A DNA stretch of 62,366 nucleotides from Candidatus Paraburkholderia kirkii (GTDB lineage Bacteria > Pseudomonadota > Gammaproteobacteria > Burkholderiales > Burkholderiaceae), in assembly GCA_001189345.1 (NCBI GenBank), contig LFKV01000022.1, positions 1 through 62,366 of the forward strand, given 5' to 3'. Below the pieces are notes generated by a model. It ran no database searches, had not been told where the DNA came from, and saw nothing but the letters and a program-made list of their open reading frames with translations. Position numbers and translations under genes: made by a program. Shown one piece after another: positions 1 to 9,058 of this stretch (positions within the stretch are counted from its first letter, which is position 1; every line of letters begins with the position of its first letter).

Positions 1-624
1 GTTACTGGCTTCAGTCCGATTTTTCGAGAGAACTTCAATGTGTCATCGGCAATGTAGCAGGAACCATCGCCGCTTAACCACTCGACTTCCCTTTCGGCCT
101 TCAACGCGCCGGTGAAGCGGTTCTCGACGGCTTGAAGCATGACGTCACGCACCATATCGCCAGTGTAACCGCCTGTGCTCGCGGCCCAACTCATGGCTTC
201 GCGGTCGCAACAGTCGAGTGCGAAGACGACACGCAATGGGACACCGGCATCGCAGCGGAATTCGAAGCCATCCGAGCACCAGCGCATGTTGCTGCTATCC
301 ACCGCGACCTTGCCGTCATGCCGACGCGTAGACGAGGCGTGCCGAGGGCGATGTTCAAGCAGCAGGCCGTGGCGACGCATCACGCGATACACGCGCTTTG
401 CATTTACTCGCGGTTGAGCCAGCATGTCCCGGCTTCGCCTCAGCAACGCCCAAGCACCTCGGTATCCATACGTCGGCGCGTCGCCTAACAACTCATGAAG
501 TTCGGCGACAAGCGCCGTGTCGTCGAGCACGGCATCTTGCGCCGGTCGACCCAGTCAGCCGGCCGCTTCGACTTGACTGCGAGATTCGAGCGCGACACCC
601 CAGGACTTCACAGACCGTCTTCAA
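1..624 (-). pseudogene. IS3-family (IS2 group) transposase OrfB, partial and frameshifted
   Basis: This is the DDE-type catalytic subunit of an IS2-like element, read leftward and cut by the window edge. The readable C-terminal part has ALDCCDREAMSWAASTGGYT followed by GDMVRDVMLQAVENRFTG, which is characteristic of the IS2 InsD catalytic core. The N-terminal part starts as LKTVCEVLG from a TTG at 624 that overlaps the OrfA stop. It then needs two corrections, near 540 and near 590, to restore the family sequence leading into DDTALVAELHELLGDAPTYG. The copy is therefore inactive as read. Family assignment is secure; the true left end is outside the window. Confidence 0.85.
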
Positions 625-1011
625 CGGTCGTCCCCCGCAGCAATGGTGAGCGCAGTCAATTTTTTTGTTCGACCATACTCCACTGCTTCACGGAGGATTT
701 CTACCTCCATCGTCTTCTTTCCTAGCAATCGCTGCAGCTCGCGAATCTGCTTCATTGCTTCGGCTAGGTCAGATGCCGGCACCACGTGCTCGCCGGCAGA
801 CCACCGATAGGCTCTCGTCCTGATAGAGCTTGCGCCAGCCGAAGACTTGGTTGGCATTCACTTGATGTCGGCGAGCGACGCCAGAGACCGTTGCACCGGG
901 CTCGAAAGTCTCGCGAACTATCGCTAGTTTCTCTTTAACCGAACGCCGGCGGCGCTGCTCCGGCTGGGTCAGAACTTCTAGAGGTTCCACGTTGTGACTA
1001 GGCTTAAACAT
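621..1011 (-). pseudogene. IS3-family (IS2 group) OrfA, DNA-binding subunit, frameshifted
   Basis: This is the helix-turn-helix OrfA of the same IS2-like element. The N-terminus carries [20 protein letters not shown] and the [23 protein letters not shown]. The C-terminus carries a leucine-zipper type helix, [20 protein letters not shown], typical of IS2 InsC. The two halves lie in different frames and join near 800. Its stop at 621 overlaps the OrfB start, the usual IS3 arrangement in which OrfAB is made by -1 frameshifting. The break inside OrfA is separate from that programmed event, so this copy is probably dead. Confidence 0.85.
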
Positions 1012-1229
1012 AGGCAGAAGACTACCTCAAAATTTAAGCGTCACCGCTGTCCGGCTTTTGCGGGGGACGGCCCAGCGTGCAGAACGGCTCGCCTTCGGCA
1101 TCGGTAAGATGCTAAGGGGAAGGACTTCCTTGGCGAACGCGCGATGCAGGTCAGGACCATGGATGCATCGTCGCGCGGTCGATGCATCGCCCACCATGCA
1201 AACAGTCCCGGGCTCGCCGGGGCTGTTGC

Positions 1230-1478
1230 TCAGAACGGGTCATCGATGCGATGACGCGGTGGTGGCCTGCGCGAGGGCATGGACCACGGTTCGTAGTAGC
1301 GCCGGATCGGCTCACGATACGCGGCGCTGAACCACAGGAACCATTTCGAGAGCAGGTGCTGGATCTGCGCGGCCGCCTCGTCGGAGAGTTCCGACAGCAT
1401 TGGCGTGCGCGGTAAGTCATCCGCTTGCCGGTTTCGGGCCTTCGTGCGTCTGATTACCGATGAGGTGATGCGCTTCAT
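1230..1478 (-). CDS. Small conserved-looking ORF, unknown function
   Basis: This is an 82-residue reading frame with an acidic/amphipathic segment LSDEAAAQIQHLLSKWFLWF followed by SAAYREPIRRYYE. It resembles short accessory proteins often found beside transposons in proteobacteria, with a pattern of Glu/Asp-Ala-Ala-x-Ile, a hydrophobic helix and then Ile-Arg-Arg-Tyr-Tyr. I cannot assign a function. It overlaps the start of the rightward HTH frame at 1405, so at most one of the two is likely intact. It may be a remnant of an element older than the recombinase module. Confidence 0.3.
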   Translation of the reverse strand: MKRITSSVIRRTKARNRQADDLPRTPMLSELSDEAAAQIQHLLSKWFLWFSAAYREPIRRYYEPWSMPSRRPPPRHRIDDPF

Positions 1479-1899
1479 CGAAGAAGCGTGCGCGACTCAC
1501 GCTGGGCCGGACGTGCAGGAGCTGGTTGATCTGATTGCGGAACAGTTTGGCCTGGTGGTTCATCGACGCACCGTGGAACGCGCCCTGGCGCGTTTGAAAA
1601 AAACTGCGGTAAATCCTCCCGTAACGGCCCGCGATACCCAGTCCCTGAGCCGAAGCTACGAGATCTTGCGGCAGGAGGCTCTCGAGCCAGGCGGAGGCGG
1701 TCCGACGCTGATGCGAGGCCGTGCGCTGTTCATGTTCAAAGGCATGGCAGTCTGGAGGAAGTCTGTGACCGACGCGTTTCCGTTTAGTCCATTATCGGTC
1801 GCGTGGCCGGGCGGGCTGAATCTGCCTGCCAGTCTCGAACAGAACCTGGTCGCCGTCGTGGCGACGATGGCAATTGCGACAGCGGAGGTGATGGCATGA
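1405..1899 (+). CDS. HTH-like segment fused to the small protein that precedes the serine recombinase
   Basis: The frame joins two parts. Residues about 15-65 look like a winged HTH, ending VVHRRTVERALARLKK. From about residue 90 onward, YEILRQEALE...RALFMFKGMAVWRKSV resembles the roughly 80-90 residue protein of unknown function that often lies directly upstream of this recombinase type. Its stop overlaps the recombinase start by 4 bp (ATGA), so the two are translationally coupled. The missing stop between the two parts suggests that a small deletion fused two genes. A role in recombination (accessory DNA binding) is inferred from context only. Confidence 0.45.
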   Translation: MRGKSSACRFRAFVRLITDEVMRFIEEACATHAGPDVQELVDLIAEQFGLVVHRRTVERALARLKKTAVNPPVTARDTQSLSRSYEILRQEALEPGGGGPTLMRGRALFMFKGMAVWRKSVTDAFPFSPLSVAWPGGLNLPASLEQNLVAVVATMAIATAEVMA

Positions 1900-3937
1900 C
1901 CGATCAGACGCACGCGAAAGTTCAGGCCCGACATCTGAAAAGAAACGCCTACCTGTATGTCAGGCAGTCTACGTTGCGACAGCTGTTTGAGAATACCGAG
2001 AGCACCGAGCGCCAGTACAACCTGCGACAGCGCGCGATCGCCCTCGGATGGCAAACTGATCAGGTGGTCGTCATCGACTCGGACCTCGGCCTGTCTGGCG
2101 CGTCCTCGGTTGATCGCCAAGGGTTCCAGCGCCTGGTCGCAGAGGTAAGCCTGGGCCGTGCCGGGATTGTGATGGGGCTCGAGGTGTCGCGCCTGGCGCG
2201 CAACTCCACCGACTGGCATCGGCTACTGGAGATTTGCGCACTGGCCGACTGTCTGATCCTCGACGAGGATGGCGTCTACGATCCTGCGCACTTCAATGAT
2301 CGATTGCTGCTCGGCCTGAAGGGCACGATGAGCAAGGCCGAGTTGCACGTCATGCGGGCACGACTGCGCGGCGGCATCCTCAATAAGGCACGTCGAGGAG
2401 AGCTGGAGATGCGGTTGCCCATCGGCTTTGTCTACGACACGGAATCGCGCGTGCGTCTGGATTCCGACGCACAGCATCCGGCATCTCTTCCGCACGTTTC
2501 GGCGCACCGGTTCGGCCACAGCAACTGTCAAGGCCTTCCGTAAGCAGGGCCTTCTGTTCCCGCATCGGGTCCACCACGGAGGACGCAAAGATGATGTGCT
2601 GTGGAGCGAGCTCGAGCACTCACGCGTACTGTGGGTTCTGCATCACCGCGGTACGCAGGTGCGTACTGCTTCGGGCGCACGCGCTATCGCAATCATCCCG
2701 ACGGGCAGAAGGTCTGCGCCCGGCTGCCCTCTGAGGAATGGGTATCGCTGATCCCCGACGCCCACGAGGCCTATGTAAGCTAGGAAGAGTTCGAACAGAA
2801 TGTTCAGGTGTTGCGGGAGAATGCCCACGCACTGGGCATGGATCGGGAAAAGGGAGCGCCGCGTGAGGGGCCGGCGCTGTTGCAAGGCCTCGCGATATGT
2901 GCCAATGCGGTGAGCGGATGACAGTGCGCTATCACGTCCAAGGTACACGCAGGATACCGGACTACATGTGCCAGCGCCACAGCATCAAACTTGGGCGGCC
3001 GGTGTGCCAGCATGTTCGCGGTGGAGAGCTTGACGAGGCCGTCGGCAGGTTGCTCGTGGAAACTGTCACGCCAGTCACACTTGGGGTCGCGCTTGCAGTA
3101 CAGGAAGAACTTGAGAACCGCTCTGACGAGCGCGACCGACTGCACCGCCAGGAGTTTGAACGAGCACGCTACGAGGCCGATCTGGCGTGGCGCCGCTATA
3201 TGCAGGTGGATCCCGCGAATCGGCTGGTCGCGGATTCGCTTGAATCGGAATGGAATCAGGCGCTACGTGCTCTCACCGAAGCTCAGGATCACTACGAAAA
3301 GCAGCGCGAAGCTGATCGCGCAGGACTTAACGATAAACAGCGCGCAAGCATCATGACGCTCGCGAGAGACTTCCCTCGTCTCTGGAACGATCCGCGCACA
3401 CCTGATTGCGAGCGAAAGCGCATGGCGCGGCTGCTCATTGCTGATGTGACTTTGCTCAAGGGTGCAGACATTTGCGTTCAGGTCCGCTTTAATGGCGGCG
3501 CCACGCATACGCTACATGTGCCGCTGTCCAAGCCAGCGTGGATATTACGGCAAACCCCTCGCGCAGTCATCGCCGAAATGGACCGGCTTCTCAACGAGTA
3601 CACCGAGAGTGAAACGACAGAGCAGCTTAATCGTCAGGGGCGCGCCTCCGGCTGGGGCAAGCGGTTTATTTCCAGAATGATCACGCGGCTTCGACTATCC
3701 CACAAGCTACCGAGTCGTCATGACAGGCTGCGCGCACGCGGAATGCTCACCCTGGACGAGATCGCAGAGCAGTTGGATGTGATGCCGACGACCATCAAGA
3801 CCTGGCGGCGTGCAGGCTTGCTTGTAGCGCACCGCTACGACGACAAGGGCGGATATCTCTTCGAACCGCCCGGCGCTGACGCACCGGTGAAATTCCAGCA
3901 CCAAGGAAAAACCCGTGGCCGACGCTCGGTCGCATAA
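1896..3937 (+). pseudogene. Large serine recombinase, degenerate
   Basis: This was a roughly 680-residue site-specific serine recombinase. The resolvase domain opens with AYLYVRQST, with the catalytic Ser near residue 25, and contains EVSRLARNSTDWHRLLE. A recombinase domain follows, then a zinc-ribbon with paired cysteines (CGERM...YMCQRH...VCQHV), a coiled coil near 3090-3360, and a C-terminal MerR-like HTH (LTLDEIAEQLDVMPTTIKTW). The start is ATG 1896 behind GGAGGTG. The frame is broken near 2460, 2650 and 2905, and an amber codon at 2781-2783 replaces an expected Trp, so no full protein can be made. Family assignment is secure; the att sites of the element are not identified. Confidence 0.85.
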
Positions 3938-3966
3938 ACACCAGCTCAACCGACCTATGAGGTGCA

Positions 3967-4053
3967 CTATGCAGCGCAGCCCTTCCGGAAGCTGCGATGG
4001 GTCGCCACGGCAGCGAAGGCGGCAAGCTCCGATAGCTCACTGTTCTCGATCAT
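3967..4053 (-). pseudogene. LysR-family regulator, N-terminal stub cut by the recombinase element
   Basis: From ATG 4053 leftward the sequence reads MIENSELSELAAFAAVATH followed by RSFRK. This is the first part of the HTH of a LysR-type regulator of the group ending A-x-H-R-S-F-R-x-A-A. Homology stops at about 3985 and an in-frame stop follows at 3967-3969. The gene is divergent from the alcohol dehydrogenase at 4216, the classic LysR-target arrangement, so it probably once controlled that gene. The rest of the gene is not in the window. The recombinase module or its excision scar forms the breakpoint. Confidence 0.7.
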
Positions 4054-4163
4054 TGATGAATTCAGTTCAGTATTGAGTGCACGATTAAACATCTTATCGG
4101 AACGATCGAGTACGTCGAGAATGACGACATTCGTGCGGCACAATCGCCTCAGGAAGCACACGG

Positions 4164-4191
4164 CGAACGCCTCATTTCGAACGCCTCATTT
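4164..4191. repeat. 14-bp tandem duplication in the dehydrogenase leader
   Basis: The unit CGAACGCCTCATTT occurs twice in a row at 4164-4177 and 4178-4191, just upstream of the start at 4216. It is non-coding and looks like a replication-slippage product. Confidence 0.9.
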
Positions 4192-4215
4192 CACACGCAA
4201 CTCAGGAAACCCGAC

Positions 4216-5203
4216 ATGCGAGCACTTGTTCTTGACAGTTACCAGAATGGCCGTTTTCGCGCCGCCGAAATCGAATCGCCGCCGCCGGCAAATGGCGAGC
4301 TGCGGATTCGCGTCCACGCAAGCGGCGTCAATCCGATCGACTATAAGATCCGCAAGGGTCAAGCGCCGTTCGCCGCGCCGACGCTGCCGGCAGTGCTGGG
4401 CACGGACGTCGCGGGCGTGGTCACCGAAGTCGGCGCCGGCGTGCAGGGATTTGCCGTTGGCGACGAAGTCTACGGTCTGGCGGGCAGCGTGCGCGGATTG
4501 CAGGGATCGCTCGCCGAATTCATGACCGTCGACGCCGCGCTGATGGCCAGGAAACCCGCCAATCTCACGATGCGCGAGGCCGCGGCGCTGCCGCTCGTCG
4601 CGCTGACGGCATGGGAAGGGCTGGTCGACCGCGCGAATGTACAACCGGGACAGACGGTCCTGGTTCAGGGCGGCGCAGGCGGCATGGGTCACGCTGCCGT
4701 CCAGACTGCGAAGGCGCTCGGGGCCGACGTCTACGCAACAGCCAGCAGCGGGAAGCTCGATCTCGTCCGGAAGCTCGGCGCAACGCCGATCGACTATACG
4801 AGCACGACCGTCGAGCAGTACGTCCAGCAGTACACCGGCGGCAAGGGTTTTGACATCGTCTACGATACCGTGGGGCGATACGCTCCAGGCTTCGCTCGGC
4901 GCGACACGCGCCTATGGTCGCATCGTGAGTTGCGCCGCGTATGGAACGCACGATCTGTCGGCCTCTTCGTTCCGCTGCGCCGACATCAGCGGGGCGTTCG
5001 TTCTGTATCCGATGTTGAGCGGCGAACGTCGCGCCCATCACGGTGAGATTCTGCGCGAGCTCGCCAGACTGGCCGAAGCCGGCAAGGTCCGCCCCGTGCT
5101 GGACCCGCGCCGGTTCACGCTCGATACGGCGATGGAAGCGCACGATGCCGCTGAATCCGGCGCGAACGTCAAAGTCGTCATCGACGTGGCGACGAACGGC
5201 TGA
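4216..5203 (+). pseudogene. Zinc-type alcohol dehydrogenase / quinone oxidoreductase, one frameshift
   Basis: This is an MDR-superfamily NAD(P)-dependent oxidoreductase of about 329 residues. The GroES-like domain is MRALVLDSYQNGRFRAAEIE through LPAVLGTDVAGVV. The Rossmann domain has the nucleotide-binding motif VLVQGGAGGMGHAAVQ near residues 150-165. Around 4875 the expected DTVGGDTLQ reads DTVGRYAPG, consistent with loss of two bases from a GGCGGC run. The frame continues as TLQASLGATRAYGRIVSC to INVKVVIDVATNG-like family ending at 5203. It is otherwise complete, so this is probably a young pseudogene. Substrate is unknown. Confidence 0.85.
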
Positions 5204-5259
5204 TCGCGCGCCGCACGCGTGGGCGGCAACGTCCACGCTGTTCCAGCAGGAGATCCGGA

Positions 5260-5667
5260 ATACCGAAGGAATACATCAACCCGCCGGGACTTTCCAGACA
5301 CGGCTACTACACTCGCGTTCTCTGCATCGACAAGCCGTCGAAGCTGATCTACTTTGCGGGCCAGGTGCCGTCCGATGAACATGACAGGCTTGTTCATGTC
5401 GGCGACATCAGGGCGCAATCCATCGCGGTTCTCGACGCCCTGACGGTACAGTTGAAGGCCGTCGGCGCAACCTGGGATGACGTCGTGTTCCGGCGCGCGT
5501 ACGCGGTCGATGTTCCGGCTTTCGTCGAGCATTGTGTTCGCGACGCGACTTTCCCGGTTCCATGGAACCGCGAGCGGCTTTCGCCGAGCACGCTGATCGG
5601 CATGACCGCGCTCGCGAACCCGGACTTCCTGATCGAACTCGAAATCGCGGCCGTGATCGCGGACTGA
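5260..5667 (+). CDS. RidA (YjgF/UK114) family protein with an ATA at the expected start
   Basis: This is a protein of about 135 residues related to RidA, a family that hydrolyses reactive enamine/imine intermediates or acts in related ring-opening steps. Family sequence is visible from PKEYINPPGLSRHGYYTRV through KLIYFAGQVPSDEHDRLVHV to ALANPDFLIELEIAAV. The reading frame is open back to position 5260, where AGGAG at about 5248 precedes ATA rather than ATG. The nearest alternative start (GTG 5365) would remove the conserved first third. It follows the dehydrogenase by 56 bp and was probably co-transcribed. Whether it is translated is doubtful. Confidence 0.75.
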   Translation: MPKEYINPPGLSRHGYYTRVLCIDKPSKLIYFAGQVPSDEHDRLVHVGDIRAQSIAVLDALTVQLKAVGATWDDVVFRRAYAVDVPAFVEHCVRDATFPVPWNRERLSPSTLIGMTALANPDFLIELEIAAVIAD

Positions 5668-5732
5668 GCGCGGGCGTCAACTCGCACGCGCGCGGCGGCA
5701 CGACCCGCTGTCTGGTTTGCGTCATCGTCGCA

Positions 5733-6755
5733 TCACGCTGCTTCGCCTTCGTGGCGCCCCGACTCGTCCCGGCACATGCGTCCGATCGCAACGCGGTCCA
5801 CCTTGCCTTGCTCGGTCAGCGGCACGCGATGCGCCGCGACCGTCCGCACCGCCTTCGCGACGGTCGGGCCACACGCCGATTCGAGCGCGCGCATGCAGCG
5901 GGCGATATCGACGCGCTCGCCCGGCCACGGCACGATCAGCGCGTTCCACGCATAGCCGCGCGGCGTCATCCGTGGCGACAGCTACCGCGTAGCGAACCTC
6001 GGGCAATGCGCACAGAGGCGATTCGATCTGCGTCGGGCCGATGGCGCTGCCGTCGATCTCCGCGACATCGGCCGCGCGCCCGAGCACATGCAGATTGCCC
6101 TTTTCGTCGATGAAGCCGACGTCGCCATCACGCACCACCCGTCGCGGAACGTGTGCGCGGCCTCTCGATCGGCTGCCGGTAATAGCCCTGCGCCACGGCC
6201 GCCGACTTCACTTCGATGCCACCGTGCTCGCCTCGTCGCGCGAACCCGCCGTCGACGCGGCGCAGGCGTACCTCGACGCCCGGCCGTATCCGTCCCGCGC
6301 TCTCCAGCGAGCCCGGATCCGACAGATAGTCCGATGGCGACAGCACGCCGGCCCCTACCGACATGGACGACGCGTAAGCCGGCGCCATCCGGCACGAGGT
6401 GCGCGGTCTGGGCGAAGGCGACGAGCAGTGTCGGCTGAATGCGGTTCAGAAACGCCGCGCGATGCTCCGCGGATGCGAACGCCGGCAAAAACATCGCAGC
6501 CGCGCCGAGCAGGTTCGTCGCGTAGCGAATGGCGAGCGCATCGGGGCAGTTGGGCGCGAACAGCGCGACGAGCGAGCCGCGCCCGATGCCGAGCGTCGCC
6601 AGCGCGCCCGCATGACGATAGATCGAAGCGCGAAACGCGCGGCCGGTCACGTCCTCGCCGAGATGGCGCAGCACCGTGCGATCGGCGCACGTTCCCAGCC
6701 GATCGAGCAGGACATCGACATAGGACCGAAAGGCCGGTTTCCCGTATGTTTCCAT
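5733..6755 (-). pseudogene. AMP-dependent acyl-CoA synthetase with core deletion
   Basis: The N-terminal part from ATG 6755 (METYGKPAFRSYVDVLLDRL) and the C-terminal part (GYYRQPIE..., DGDVGFIDEKGNLHVLGRA, PLTEQGKVDRVAI) belong to an ANL-superfamily acyl-CoA ligase. Only about 340 residues remain, where about 500 are expected. The join lies near 6380, where LVPDGAGLRVVHVG runs directly into a segment that normally lies after the YGxTE motif. The P-loop-like TSGTTG motif and the adenylation core are therefore gone. Further frameshifts occur near 6135 and 5970. It cannot be catalytic. Confidence 0.8.
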
Positions 6756-7080
6756 GACTGCATCCCCCGTTCGTTGGCGATGGACGCAGTGTGCTTGCGC
6801 AGAATGAGATGAAAATGAGCGGCGTAACGCGGCAATGCAACGAGTCGAAGAGCGCGACTGAAAGCCCTTTCGTCACCGAGCATGCGCCGAGGCAGCCATG
6901 CTGGCAGACGATACGTCCGTTCGCACGCCCGCAGCTTGCAGATTGCCTTTCATCCGGGTTTCCGCTTCCTATACTTCGAAAGGACGAGGTCCGCGTCCAT
7001 CGAGCCGAAGCGAATAATGACGGCGCCATGGATCGCCATTTCTTCAGATCGATTCTCTCTTCGTCAAGGGAGGTGGCGCA
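6756..7080. other. Intergenic region without a recognisable gene
   Basis: There are about 325 bases between the CoA-ligase start and the next reading frame. I see no supported gene. A TATACT hexamer near 6971 could be a -10 box for the rightward remnant at 7081, but no good -35 is present at the right distance. Confidence 0.4.
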
Positions 7081-7140
7081 TGCAATACGACGAACAGAAG
7101 GTGCAGGATTTCATGGCGCGCATGCACGCTCGGTGTCGCT
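7081..7140 (+). pseudogene. Possible 5' remnant of a methyltransferase-like gene
   Basis: A strong ribosome site (GGGAGGTGG) precedes ATG 7081. The first residues, MQYDEQKVQDFMARMHA, resemble the N-terminal helix of some class I SAM-dependent methyltransferases. After about 18 codons no family sequence follows and the frame runs antisense into the MXKDX gene. I read it as a stub left by a deletion; this is weak. Confidence 0.25.
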
Positions 7141-7152
7141 CGCAGCGTGAGT

Positions 7153-7431
7153 CTACTGCGACATCGCGCCGGACGCAGGATGATCCATGCCCATCGCGTC
7201 GTGCTTCTTCATCTTGTCGCCCTTGCTCATGGTGTCGTGCGACATGGCGCCCTTGCCCATCGCATCGTGCGACATGCCGTCCTTCTTCATCGCATCGTGC
7301 GACATGCCGTCCTTCTTCATCGCGTCGTGCGACATTGCGTCGTTCGACATCGCGCCGCTCGCCTGCGCGAACACGGCCGATGTCCCCATCGTCAGTGCCG
7401 CCGCGAGTACTGCCGTCATCAGTCGTTTCAT
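7153..7431 (-). CDS. Secreted pentapeptide MXKDX-repeat protein
   Basis: This is a 92-residue protein with an N-terminal signal peptide (MKRLMTAVLAAALTMGTSAVFAQA) cleaved after about residue 24. It is followed by repeats of the type Met-Ser-His-Asp-Ala and Met-Lys-Lys-Asp-Gly that fill the mature chain. The start at 7431 is preceded by GGAGAG. The family is exported, low-complexity, Met/Lys/Asp/His-rich and of unproven function; metal binding or methionine-based oxidant scavenging is plausible. It is the last gene of the operon led by the cytochrome b and MsrP-like genes, in an ECF-sigma controlled context, which supports an envelope oxidative-stress role. It is intact. Confidence 0.8.
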   Translation of the reverse strand: MKRLMTAVLAAALTMGTSAVFAQASGAMSNDAMSHDAMKKDGMSHDAMKKDGMSHDAMGKGAMSHDTMSKGDKMKKHDAMGMDHPASGAMSQ

Positions 7432-7499
7432 TGTTGCTCTCCTTGGTGGGTGGAAGGTGAGGTCCGGTGACAGCCCGAACCGAATGCAAGGCGCGACGC

Positions 7500-8274
7500 T
7501 CAGGAGCCGCCGAACCCAATTGTAGCCCTGATCGACCCAATAGTCGCCTGGATACGTGTTGGTCACGAAGATCTCGACGATATGCTTCGGGTTCTTGTAG
7601 CCAAGCTTGGTCGGCATGCGCAGTTTCATCGGATAGCCGTATTTCGCGGGCAGGCGCTCGCCGTCATACTCGAACGTGAGCAGCATCTGCGGATGCAGCG
7701 CGGTCGGCATGTCGATGCTTTCGTAGTAGTCGTCGGCACAGCGAACGACGTACTTCGCCGTCGTATCCGCGCCCGTGCGATGCAGGAACTCGGAAAACGG
7801 CGTGCTGCCCCAGCGCCCGATCGCGCTCCAGCCCTCGACGCAGATATGCCGCGTAATCTGTTCCGCATGCGGCAGCGCATACAGCTCCGGCAGCGACCAT
7901 ATGCGTCGCCCCGTCACGAAGCCGCTCACTTTCAGGCGATAGTCGCCGCCGTTCACTTCAAGCACGTCGTCGATGCCATAGAATGCGTTGAACGGAAAAG
8001 GACGCGTGATCTGCGCCTCGGTGTAGGTCGGCGCCAGGCGTTGCGGATCGAAGAGCAGCGCCTGGGCACGATCGTTCAGCCGCGATACGGCCGTCAGAAA
8101 TCCGTTGACCGAGTCCTCGTCGGTGATCGAGCAGCCGGTCAGGAGCGCGAGGCCGCCGAGGGTCAGCATGCGCTTGCCGAACAGGCGCCGCGATGGCATG
8201 TCCAGTTCGCGGCGCGCATCCGCGAGGATGGCTGCGCGGTCCAGTTTTATAATCCGCTTTTCGTCGGTCTTCAT
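7500..8274 (-). CDS. MsrP/YedY-like molybdopterin oxidoreductase, frame altered at the last codons
   Basis: This is a sulfite-oxidase-fold molybdoenzyme of about 258 residues. The N-terminus SRRLFGKRMLTLGGLALLTGC combines a Tat-like Arg-Arg with a lipobox-like LTGC. The conserved Mo-ligand cysteine sits in RHICVEGWSAIGRW. The chain ends YWVDQGYNW and should finish FGGS-stop at 7500-7502, but an extra G in the TGGG run near 7520 shifts the frame. It therefore reads through in frame into the downstream MXKDX protein, giving a 373-residue predicted fusion ending at 7153. The membrane partner is the cytochrome b immediately upstream. The family repairs oxidised methionines or related S-oxides in the periplasm. 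Confidence 0.8.
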
Positions 8275-8293
8275 GGCGTGTCCCCGGAAGCGA

Positions 8294-8932
8294 TCAGCGG
8301 CCGCGCAGCATCGTCAGCAGCGAGCGCGGCACGAGCACAACCATCGCCACGTGAACGACGACGAACGCCGCCATCACCGCCATCGCACAAAAGTGCACGA
8401 CGCGCGCGTTGTCGTAGCCGCCCATCAATTCGCGCAGCAGCGGAAACTGCACCGACTTCCAGATCGCGAGCCCCGACAGCACGAGCACGATCAGGTCGAC
8501 GATCACCGTGAGATACGCGAACTTCTGCACCGCGTTGTACTGCCGCAAATCCACGTGCGAGAGCCTGCCGCTCAATGCGACGACGAGATCGCGCAGCACC
8601 GCGCGCGGCGAAAGCGGAAAGAATTTGCGAAAGAAACGACCGCTCGCGACATTGAGCGCGATATAGACGATGCCGTTGAGCACCAGCAGCCACATCGCCG
8701 CGAAGTACCATTGCAACGCGCCGCCGAGCCAGCCACCGAGCGTGATCGACGGCGGAAACGCGAACTCGCGAAACACGGGCGAGGCGTCATAGATGCGCCA
8801 GCCGGAGAACATCATGATCAGCGCGGCGAATGCATTGATCCAGTGCGTGATGCGCAGCCAAAGCGGGTGAATCGGCGTACTGCGGTGCGAATTCTCCGGC
8901 GCCGCAGCAAGTGGCGCCTCGATCGTTTCCAT
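8294..8932 (-). CDS. Cytochrome b561-type membrane subunit, partner of the MsrP-like enzyme
   Basis: This is an intact integral-membrane di-haem cytochrome b domain protein of about 212 residues. It has hydrophobic helices near residues 25-45 (WLRITHWINAFAALIMMFSG), 70-90, 150-170 and 185-205. Histidines that could bind haem are in LRITHWIN, RVVHFCAM and VVVHVAMVV. It would pass electrons from the quinol pool to the periplasmic molybdoenzyme encoded 19 bp downstream. I prefer ATG 8932 because GGTGA lies 7 bases upstream; ATG 8944 in the same frame is possible. The promoter at 8965-8990 is an ECF-type site. Confidence 0.8.
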   Translation of the reverse strand: METIEAPLAAAPENSHRSTPIHPLWLRITHWINAFAALIMMFSGWRIYDASPVFREFAFPPSITLGGWLGGALQWYFAAMWLLVLNGIVYIALNVASGRFFRKFFPLSPRAVLRDLVVALSGRLSHVDLRQYNAVQKFAYLTVIVDLIVLVLSGLAIWKSVQFPLLRELMGGYDNARVVHFCAMAVMAAFVVVHVAMVVLVPRSLLTMLRGR

Positions 8933-8964
8933 GTGAGTCACCATGACGTTCGGTTACGTGTCAA

Positions 8965-8990
8965 TTCGCTGCCGACGCCCGGCTGGTTAC
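8965..8990 (-). promoter_or_regulatory. ECF-sigma promoter of the cytochrome b / MsrP / MXKDX operon
   Basis: Read leftward, GTAACC (8990-8985), 16 bases, then CGAA (8968-8965). This matches the GTAACC-N16-CGAA pattern known for SigF-type (NrsF-controlled) ECF promoters. It is mirrored by an equal site for the sigma gene at 9059-9084, and the two -35 elements sit in a perfect inverted repeat (CTGGTTACAGCG / CGCTGTAACCAG). Confidence 0.75.
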
Positions 8991-9058
8991 AGCGTTTCGC
9001 CGAACGTGCGCGTCTCGTCGGCCGGCTGGTTTGTGCGCGCGAAAAATCACGAAGCGCT

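Noticed and set aside
2420..2960. Programmed frameshifting in the serine recombinase
   Set aside because: Three separate shifts plus an amber codon occur within 500 bases, there is no slippery heptamer, and such recombinases are not known to need recoding.
7153..8274. A natural MsrP-MXKDX fusion protein
   Set aside because: The MXKDX part has its own ribosome site and signal peptide, and removing one G restores the ending and stop expected for the enzyme.
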